Below are positions 10,322 to 16,671 of a stretch of 64,000 nucleotides of DNA, piece by piece. A program made the translations under genes and the position numbers. The notes beneath the pieces were generated by a model. It did not search any database, had not been told where the DNA came from, and worked only from the letters and a program-made list of their open reading frames with translations. This stretch comes from Acinetobacter guerrae (GTDB lineage Bacteria > Pseudomonadota > Gammaproteobacteria > Pseudomonadales > Moraxellaceae): assembly GCF_009372255.1 (NCBI RefSeq), contig NZ_LXGN01000056.1, forward strand, positions 366,516-430,515. Direction: 5' to 3'. How positions within the stretch are numbered: position 1 is the first letter of the stretch; each line of letters starts with the position of its first letter.

Positions 10322-10341
10322 ATGTTTTGTATATAAAACAT
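10322..10341. promoter_or_regulatory. Putative operator, palindrome copy 2
   Basis: ATGTTT-N8-AAACAT with the same geometry as the copy at 9946, lying 316 bp upstream of the porin start. The pair at opposite ends of a divergent spacer is the arrangement expected for one dimeric regulator, possibly with DNA looping. Confidence 0.5.
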
Positions 10342-10522
10342 GAATTGTATATTTAAAATTGTCATAAGCATATTGTGTCTCGATTTAAATTCAGAGTGCG
10401 CGATATCTAATGAAAATTATTGATGAGTTTTGAACAGCTCATGATTTTTTAGCAAAAAAATTGAAAAAAGGTTAGCCACATAATCGGAGTACTTTTCTGG
10501 TTAGGCCATCAATGATCAGGAT

Positions 10523-10565
10523 AAAAACATTAATTTTATCGGTGTAAGAGAAAATTAATGTTTTT
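10523..10565. repeat. Perfect 15-bp inverted repeat upstream of the porin gene
   Basis: The arm AAAAACATTAATTTT is followed after 13 bp by its exact reverse complement, which ends in TTTTT. It lies 92 bp before the porin GTG start. It could act as an attenuator hairpin in the 5' leader or as a protein-binding site. Confidence 0.55.
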
Positions 10566-10656
10566 CTTGACTAAAAAATTGAATGAAAAGTTCGATCAAA
10601 AAAATAAACGATTTTCTGATTTTTAAATATCTAGAGAATAAAAGGGGAAAAATACA

Positions 10657-11904
10657 GTGAGACAAAAGGTAATAATTTGTTCAATGTTAGCTTGTAGTTA
10701 TGCTAATGCTGAACATTTTTTTAATGATTCCAAAAATAGTTTATGGACACGTAATTATTACTATGATCGAAATTATACAGAGGTATCAACTACGCCTGCG
10801 CTAAAAGAATGGGCTCAAGGTTTTATTTATAGTTTTGAGTCTGGTTATACGGCTACAACCGTAGGATTCGGATTGGATATTCAAGCAGCTGCAGGTTTTA
10901 AGTTGCATGCGGATCGAGATCAGACTGGAGCAGGGTTGTTACCGGTTGATAAAGTAACGCGTGAAGCAGCAGATAGCTATGGAGAAATTGGTTGGACTGT
11001 CAAAGCAAAGTATCAGCAAACTGAAGTGAAAGCAGGAACCCTTATGCCTTTTACTCCTGTAATTTTTTCATCTAGAGCAAGACTTTTACCACAAACTTTT
11101 AGAGGGGTGGAATTAAAATCTAAAGATATCGACAATACTAATCTAACGCTAGGCTACGTGGATAAAGTAAATCAGCGTGATTCTACTAATTTTGAGAATA
11201 TTCGTATTTCGACTGCCAATGGTAAGTTTAAAGCAGCAGAAACTGACAGTGTTTATTATGGTGGTTTTAATTATCTATTTGATAAATCAAACTCTATTGG
11301 ATTCTACACTATAAAGCTTGATGATATTTATCAACAACACGTATTCATGTCAAACAATGTGATTCATTTGAATGACAGTTTGAGCTTAATTCCAGACCTT
11401 AAATATTACATTAACCGTGCAGATGGTAAAAAATTGGCAGGAAAAGTCGACAATGATTTGATTGCTGCCAATTTTAGTCTTCAACACGATACTCATGCAT
11501 TCTCTCTGGGTTTTTTAAAAAGTTATGGTGATACGGCATTTCCATATATTACAGGAGGAGAAGTTTTATTTTTTCTTGATGGTATAAGTACGGATTTTCT
11601 TAATCCTCGTGAAGATGTTTTTAGTATTCGTTATGACTATGACTTTAAAAATTATATTTCAGGGCTTAAAGGAATGGTGCGCTATAGCGAAGGTCATAAT
11701 ATCTATTTGCCAAACTTGGGTGGAACAGACTTAAAAGAAAAAGAGACTGCTTTTGATATTCAATACACCGTTCCTGAGGGAAAGTTAAAAGGGTTATCTG
11801 TCAGAGCAAGATATGCTTTGTATGATAATGATTTTGCTTCAACCGCAGCATTTAAACCTGATCATGAATTTCGTTTAGGCATTGATTATACATGGAATTT
11901 TTAA
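10657..11904 (+). CDS. OprD-family outer membrane porin
   Basis: Predicted substrate-selective beta-barrel channel in the outer membrane. The 415-aa product starts at GTG after a GGGG ribosome site. It has a short signal peptide with likely cleavage after SYANA. The OprD features are present: LWTRNYYYDRNYTE, alternating hydrophobic strands, GELTPF-like AGTLMPFTPVIFSSRARLLPQTFRGVEL, and a C-terminal strand ending in phenylalanine (IDYTWNF). OprD-family porins often serve uptake of aromatic or small organic acids. The MFS gene begins 16 bp downstream, so the two form one transcription unit that pairs outer and inner membrane uptake. Confidence 0.88.
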   Translation: MRQKVIICSMLACSYANAEHFFNDSKNSLWTRNYYYDRNYTEVSTTPALKEWAQGFIYSFESGYTATTVGFGLDIQAAAGFKLHADRDQTGAGLLPVDKVTREAADSYGEIGWTVKAKYQQTEVKAGTLMPFTPVIFSSRARLLPQTFRGVELKSKDIDNTNLTLGYVDKVNQRDSTNFENIRISTANGKFKAAETDSVYYGGFNYLFDKSNSIGFYTIKLDDIYQQHVFMSNNVIHLNDSLSLIPDLKYYINRADGKKLAGKVDNDLIAANFSLQHDTHAFSLGFLKSYGDTAFPYITGGEVLFFLDGISTDFLNPREDVFSIRYDYDFKNYISGLKGMVRYSEGHNIYLPNLGGTDLKEKETAFDIQYTVPEGKLKGLSVRARYALYDNDFASTAAFKPDHEFRLGIDYTWNF

Positions 11905-11920
11905 TTAAGAGATAAATATT

Positions 11921-13132
11921 ATGAATATGGTAGTTTCGGTGGTTAGTACTAAGAAAAAATTAAAATTTAATATCACGATTGTTTTATGTTTTCTCATTGC
12001 CATCATTGAAGGGATGGATATACAGGCTGTAGGGGTTGTTGCAACTTCTCTCAAAGAAGCATTTGGATTAGATAAATCTCAACTTGGATTGGTCTTTAGT
12101 GCAGGTATTTTGGGATTGTTACCTGGATCAGTCATTGGTGGATACTACGCAGATAAAATTGGTCGAAAGAAAGTCCTGATTTTTTCAGTATTACTTTTTG
12201 CACTGTTTACAATCTGTATGGTTTGGGTTCAAAGTTATCATAGTCTATTGTTAGTACGGTTCTTGGCAGGATTAGGTTTCGGTGCAGCCTTACCTAATTT
12301 AATCACTTTGGCATCTGAGTCTGTAACTCCCCAAAAACGCGGTAAGGCAGTGGGCTTGATGTACTGTGGGATGCCTGTTGGAGCTGCATTAGTCGCATTA
12401 TGGGTGGCGTATGATTTTAGTGAAAACTGGAAATCGATTTTTTATATTGGCGGTATTATTCCCCTATTACTGATTCCTGTACTGATTAAGTTTTTACCAG
12501 AATCCAAAGATTTTATGGGAGTAAAAACTGAAAAATTAAAAAATACCAATATGTTTAGTGCTTTATTTCAGACGAGCATGAGATCAAAAACAGTATTGTT
12601 CTGGGTTAGTAATTTTTTTACGACTATGGTGCAATATATTATGTTGAGTTGGCTTCCTTCACTCTTTGTTGAATTAGGTTTCACTAAACAAGAAGGGAGT
12701 AAAGCACAGCTATTTTTTCTGATAGGTGCAACGATTGGAACAGTTTTACTAACGTATTTAATTGATCGATGGAATAAATCGTTTGTAATTTTAATGATGT
12801 ACGTTGGTATTTTATCAGGATTATTTTTACTGAGCGGATCAACTCACTTAAATATGATGTATTTAGCTGCTGCATTCACAGGAATCTTTATGATTGGTGG
12901 TATTGGGGTAATGTACGCTTTTGGAAGTTTTGTGTATCCCACAGAATCTCGTGGACAAGGCATTGGCGCTGCATCATCTGTTGGTAGATTGGGGGCTATT
13001 GTTGGACCAATGGTTGTAGGTCAATTACTTTTTTTAGGAAGTGGTACATCAACAATTTTTCTAGCAGCTATTCCTTGTATTGTAATTGCAGCAATCTGTA
13101 TGTTTATTTTGTCTAAGAAAATTGCAGCATAA
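11921..13132 (+). CDS. MFS transporter, aromatic acid:H+ symporter (AAHS)-like
   Basis: Inner-membrane secondary transporter with 12 predicted transmembrane segments in 403 aa. The first segment contains EGMDIQAVG, matching the AAHS-type DGxDxxxxG motif. The loop 2-3 motif GGYYADKIGRKKVL is the MFS signature, and LVRFLAGLGFGAALPN follows in segment 4. Together with the upstream porin it probably imports the substrate of the divergent Rieske oxygenase. Relatives transport benzoate-, hydroxybenzoate- or hydroxyphenylpropionate-type acids, and the exact substrate cannot be read from sequence. Confidence 0.88.
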   Translation: MNMVVSVVSTKKKLKFNITIVLCFLIAIIEGMDIQAVGVVATSLKEAFGLDKSQLGLVFSAGILGLLPGSVIGGYYADKIGRKKVLIFSVLLFALFTICMVWVQSYHSLLLVRFLAGLGFGAALPNLITLASESVTPQKRGKAVGLMYCGMPVGAALVALWVAYDFSENWKSIFYIGGIIPLLLIPVLIKFLPESKDFMGVKTEKLKNTNMFSALFQTSMRSKTVLFWVSNFFTTMVQYIMLSWLPSLFVELGFTKQEGSKAQLFFLIGATIGTVLLTYLIDRWNKSFVILMMYVGILSGLFLLSGSTHLNMMYLAAAFTGIFMIGGIGVMYAFGSFVYPTESRGQGIGAASSVGRLGAIVGPMVVGQLLFLGSGTSTIFLAAIPCIVIAAICMFILSKKIAA

Positions 13133-13137
13133 TTGAT

Positions 13138-13168
13138 TTTAGATCTATTGTTTAAAAATAGATCTAAA
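13138..13168 (+). repeat. AT-rich hairpin after the MFS gene
   Basis: The 11-bp arms TTTAGATCTAT/ATAGATCTAAA are separated by 9 nt, just after the MFS stop. There is no clear T-run. It may protect the mRNA end or assist the stronger terminator at 13214. Confidence 0.5.
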
Positions 13169-13213
13169 TTATAGGACATGTACACAATTTCATTAAATAT
13201 ATGGAACTATGCG

Positions 13214-13256
13214 GAAGCTTAAATTGTATTAGTCAATTTAAGCTTCTTTTATTTTT
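13214..13256 (+). terminator. Terminator of the porin-transporter operon
   Basis: A perfect 13-bp stem GAAGCTTAAATTG/CAATTTAAGCTTC with a 7-nt loop is followed by TTTTATTTTT. It lies in the gap between the MFS gene and convergent mrpG. Confidence 0.85.
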
Positions 13257-13266
13257 AAATTTCACT

Positions 13267-13677
13267 CTACTCTTTAGGAGGTTCTGAATGGGAGTCAATT
13301 GTTGAATTTCTACGACGATTTAAAAAAGAATACCGATCCCACGGCAGTGGACGATTGAGTGTTTCAGGAACCTCACCGCTCAAAGAACGTAACCGCAAAT
13401 GTAAAGCTGCTTGTGCCATCAAGTTGGCTGAAACAGGTGCAGTAATAAAAGCCAGTAAAGTGATTAATAATTCTGAAAAACCAAAACGTCCATGAAAGGC
13501 AGAGTAAACAATGGATGCCAGCAAAAAACTCCCTAAACCGAGTGTACTGGATTTGGTTGGTGCATGAAGACGCATAAACAAGTCGGGTAGCCGAATCATG
13601 CCAATACCGCCGACTAGCATAAAAAAAGCACCAACCAACAGAAAAAATGAAACTAAAATTTCCATAAATAGCTGCAT
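13267..13677 (-). CDS. mrpG: Na+(K+)/H+ antiporter subunit G
   Basis: Small membrane subunit of the Mrp/Mnh/Pha multi-subunit cation/proton antiporter. The 136-aa product has three predicted transmembrane segments. It shows the MnhG pattern GGIGMIRLPDLFMRLHAPTKSSTLG near residue 25, then a basic cytoplasmic tail. It is the last gene of the six-gene mrp operon, 10 bp after mrpF. Confidence 0.94.
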   Translation of the reverse strand: MQLFMEILVSFFLLVGAFFMLVGGIGMIRLPDLFMRLHAPTKSSTLGLGSFLLASIVYSAFHGRFGFSELLITLLAFITAPVSANLMAQAALHLRLRSLSGEVPETLNRPLPWDRYSFLNRRRNSTIDSHSEPPKE

Positions 13678-13687
13678 GATGCTTCTC

Positions 13688-13963
13688 CTAATCGATCACA
13701 TGACCCGTGGTGAAATAACGTGCCAACGCTGCGGTAGAAACAAAACCTAACATGGCAATTAAAAGTGCACCTTCAAATAGATTGGTACTGGTCCAGTAAA
13801 TACCCAAGACCACGACTAAACAGGTGGCATTCAAAAATAAAGTATCTAAAGCCAGCAGTCGATCTACTATAGAAGGGCCAACGACCAGTCGAATCAGACA
13901 TAGAAACATGGAGATGGTAATCGCGACCATACAAATGCCTAGAGCATAGGGTAAGATGATCAT
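13688..13963 (-). CDS. mrpF: Na+(K+)/H+ antiporter subunit F
   Basis: A 91-aa membrane subunit of the Mrp antiporter with three transmembrane segments. It contains the MrpF signature RLVVGPSIVDRLLALDTL around residues 25-42. Its start overlaps the mrpE stop by 4 bp (ATGA), consistent with coupled translation. Confidence 0.94.
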   Translation of the reverse strand: MIILPYALGICMVAITISMFLCLIRLVVGPSIVDRLLALDTLFLNATCLVVVLGIYWTSTNLFEGALLIAMLGFVSTAALARYFTTGHVID

Positions 13964-14493
13964 GTCGGTTCTCCTTCTTCAACCGTCTTTACATCAAAAA
14001 TGGCGATCAATGGTGCTTCATAACGTGATTTGATTTCTTGAATATCCAGTTCTTCATTATCTGTACTGAGTGAATGTACCAGAATGTCACCACGTTCCTG
14101 ATCGATTCCTGCGGATACAGTGCCAGGTGTCGTGGTAATAATCATCGCCAAAATACTATTGACCTGCTCATGTTGGGTTTCTAATGGTACGCGATACCAT
14201 TTTGGATGTAACCGATCTGTGGGTCCAAGTACCAGTTTTGCGACACGAATATTTGAAATAACAATATCCCATAACACCACAAAGAACAGATAAATGGCCT
14301 GCTTCCAATGGATATGAGGAGTACGAGTGATAAAAGGCTGTACCAGACGCGGAATCAAAATAGCCAGAACAATCGCAATGAGAATGTTATCGGCGGAAAC
14401 ACTATGTGCCAGCATGACCCAACTTAAACCGACAAGAACTGAAACAAATGGATGGGGAAACCAGCGTTCTAGCAAAGGACTCTTTTTTTTCAT
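13960..14493 (-). CDS. mrpE: Na+(K+)/H+ antiporter subunit E
   Basis: Membrane subunit of the Mrp antiporter, 177 aa from the ATG at 14493. That start (MKKKSPLLERWFPHP) gives the usual MrpE length and sits one base from the mrpD stop. The ORF track start at 14706 would read 71 codons inside mrpD and is rejected. The conserved element DIVISNIRVAKLVL and the TTTPGTVSAG motif of the MnhE/PhaE family are present. Confidence 0.92.
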   Translation of the reverse strand: MKKKSPLLERWFPHPFVSVLVGLSWVMLAHSVSADNILIAIVLAILIPRLVQPFITRTPHIHWKQAIYLFFVVLWDIVISNIRVAKLVLGPTDRLHPKWYRVPLETQHEQVNSILAMIITTTPGTVSAGIDQERGDILVHSLSTDNEELDIQEIKSRYEAPLIAIFDVKTVEEGEPT

Positions 14494-14494
14494 T

Positions 14495-16306
14495 TCAAGG
14501 CTCCATCGGTTTGAGTTGGCTTTCATTTGGTACGATATCTTGATCCTTTTGTTCTTGCTCAATTTGACGTTTCTTATATTCTGAAATGTGCTCGCCTTCA
14601 AGCGTATCATCAGATATGACATCGGGAATATAATGTGCGTATGGATCGATCGTTTCACCACCATATTTGGTTTCAGGAACATAGCTTGGATCATAAGGTT
14701 GTACACTGATCACTTCACCAAAACGGTCTTTGCTTAAAATAGAATTGGTATAAAGTGCATGATCCTGAATTTGTGTCGCTGTACTTAAGGTATAGGAATA
14801 AATAGCAGGCGCGCAAATGACATAAATAATTAAACCTGCCAAGAGTGTATAAATTGTCAAATCGTTACGTGCAGGAGCATGTTCAGGTAAATCCTGATAT
14901 GCAGCAAAAGCAGGTTCCTTTTCATTTTCTTCAGGCGCAGTCGATCGCCAGAACAAAACAAAACCAACACGGGTGAGAGCAATAATACTGAGCAAACTGA
15001 CAATCAGCACAATCGCAATGATCCAAGCTTGATAAGGCTGATCATGAGTGGCTTGTAAAATAAATACCTTACCCAGAAAACCGCTAAACGGAGGCAGACC
15101 TGCCATCATCATCGCAATGACGAAATAAACCAAAGCCACTATTTTGCCTTGTTTCATTCTTGGGGCAACTTTGAGATGATCTTTAAAATTACCACGTTGA
15201 GACGTAACCCAACCACAGAGTAAATAAAAAGCGGCTGCAATCAGCGTACTATGTACCAGATAATATAAAGCCGCAGCCCATGCTTGGGTATTAAACATGG
15301 AAATCGCAATTAAAATCGTCCCGATAGAAGACAGCACCATAAAGCCGACAAAACGTCGTAAACGATCTGCACCAATAGCGCCAATGACTCCATATAATGA
15401 AGTCACTAAACCAATGGGTAACAACCAGTACTTCAAAATATTTTGTGCAAATACATCATCAAATACTGTTCCATTGACCCTTAAAATTGCATAAATACCG
15501 ACTTTAGTCATAATGGTAAAGATGGCTGCAACGGGTGTTGTTGCCACCGCATAGGTTTTTGGTAACCATAGTCCAACGGGCAATATTGCTGCTTTAATGC
15601 CAAATACAACAAATAAGAGCAATCCGCCTGCAATGGCAAGTTTGTGTTGATCTGGCTCAAGCGTTGGCAAAAGGCGTGATACATCAGCCATATTTAAACT
15701 GCCAACACTGCCATAAATCATGCCTAAACCAATCAAAAAAATCGCAGATGCAAGCAAATTGATCGTGACATAATGAATGCCCAGTTGAAAGCGCGCTTTG
15801 CCTTGTGTATGTAGCAGCAGTACATAGGATGCCATGAGTAAAACTTCAAAGAATACAAACAGGTTAAACAAATCGCCTGTTAAAAAAGCACCGCTAATTC
15901 CCATGAGTAAAAAATGAAACATAGCATGGAAATAACGACCTCGTGTATCCCATTCTTTGCTTGCAAACCACAGTACAGGTACAGCGAGTACATAGGTCAA
16001 CAGCAGCATAAAAGCAGAAAGCTGATCTAAAACCAATACAATACCAAATGGTGCAGACCATTCGCCGAGTTGATAAACTGTAATTTGACCTGTATGTGCA
16101 ATCAAAAAATAACTGACCGCAGTGGCAAGACCGAGTAAAACAGAAACTAGGCTGATGGCTCTGCGCCACGGTTGGCGACGATCTGTTTCTAAAGCACCAG
16201 AACCAGGGTTGCCTAAAATAATTAAGATAAATGCAGTAAATGCAGGAATAAGAATGCTAAAAATAGGCGCGTGCATGTTCCAGAAATTGATAAAGTCAAT
16301 CATCAA
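14495..16306 (-). CDS. mrpD: Na+(K+)/H+ antiporter subunit D
   Basis: Polytopic subunit homologous to the NuoL/M/N proton-pumping subunits of complex I. The 603-aa product has the proton_antipo_M core (about 125-420), including LFNLFVFFEVLLMASYVLL and GLWLPKTYAVATTPVAAIFTIMTKVG with buried lysines. It is about 100 residues longer than typical MrpD. The extra C-terminal tail is highly charged (KKRQIEQEQKDQ) and probably cytoplasmic or peripheral. It starts 4 bp into the end of mrpC. Confidence 0.95.
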   Translation of the reverse strand: MMIDFINFWNMHAPIFSILIPAFTAFILIILGNPGSGALETDRRQPWRRAISLVSVLLGLATAVSYFLIAHTGQITVYQLGEWSAPFGIVLVLDQLSAFMLLLTYVLAVPVLWFASKEWDTRGRYFHAMFHFLLMGISGAFLTGDLFNLFVFFEVLLMASYVLLLHTQGKARFQLGIHYVTINLLASAIFLIGLGMIYGSVGSLNMADVSRLLPTLEPDQHKLAIAGGLLLFVVFGIKAAILPVGLWLPKTYAVATTPVAAIFTIMTKVGIYAILRVNGTVFDDVFAQNILKYWLLPIGLVTSLYGVIGAIGADRLRRFVGFMVLSSIGTILIAISMFNTQAWAAALYYLVHSTLIAAAFYLLCGWVTSQRGNFKDHLKVAPRMKQGKIVALVYFVIAMMMAGLPPFSGFLGKVFILQATHDQPYQAWIIAIVLIVSLLSIIALTRVGFVLFWRSTAPEENEKEPAFAAYQDLPEHAPARNDLTIYTLLAGLIIYVICAPAIYSYTLSTATQIQDHALYTNSILSKDRFGEVISVQPYDPSYVPETKYGGETIDPYAHYIPDVISDDTLEGEHISEYKKRQIEQEQKDQDIVPNESQLKPMEP

Positions 16307-16671
16307 GGTTCATCCTCACGCGGGTCATAATTTAAGGCTGGGTCTTCTTTGGAATCGACATGATCTGTGCCCGATTCGTAACGGCTTCGAATTGCAAGCT
16401 GTACAATAAATGCAGTTGTAGCAAAACCAATGACAATCGCTGTTAAAACTAAGGCCTGTGGTAAAGGATCAGTCGCTTTAACCGTTTCTGTCAAAATGGC
16501 AGGCGCATTCATTTGAATGCGTCCCATCGCAAACAAAAAGAGATTCACAGCATAGCCAATCATGGCAAGTCCCAGTACCACAGGAAAAGTTCTGGCTCGT
16601 AAAATTAGATAAATACCTGAAGCGACAAGCAAACCGATTGCAGAAGCAAGTAAAAATTCCAGACTAATCAT
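16303..16671 (-). CDS. mrpC: Na+(K+)/H+ antiporter subunit C
   Basis: NuoK-like membrane subunit of the Mrp antiporter, 122 aa with three transmembrane segments. LVASGIYLILRARTFPVVLGLAMIGYAVNLFLFAMGR matches the family core. DPLPQALVLTAIVIGFATTAF near residue 80 is the typical MnhC/NuoK-like motif. It overlaps both neighbours by 4 bp. Confidence 0.95.
   Translation of the reverse strand: MISLEFLLASAIGLLVASGIYLILRARTFPVVLGLAMIGYAVNLFLFAMGRIQMNAPAILTETVKATDPLPQALVLTAIVIGFATTAFIVQLAIRSRYESGTDHVDSKEDPALNYDPREDEP

Larger units (their letters stand above)
9907..10656. promoter_or_regulatory. AT-rich divergent spacer between oxygenase and porin genes
   Basis: About 750 bp with no credible gene and base composition more AT-rich than its neighbours. 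It holds two copies of the same 20-bp palindrome (9946-9965 and 10322-10341) and a perfect 15-bp inverted repeat (10523-10565), listed separately. The promoters for the divergent oxygenase and porin-transporter transcripts must lie here. A binding site for a regulator encoded elsewhere is likely. Confidence 0.6.

Noticed and set aside
14494-14706. Upstream extension of mrpE to 14706 (248 aa)
   Set aside because: The extension lies inside mrpD in another frame. The ATG at 14493 gives the family length and abuts the mrpD stop.
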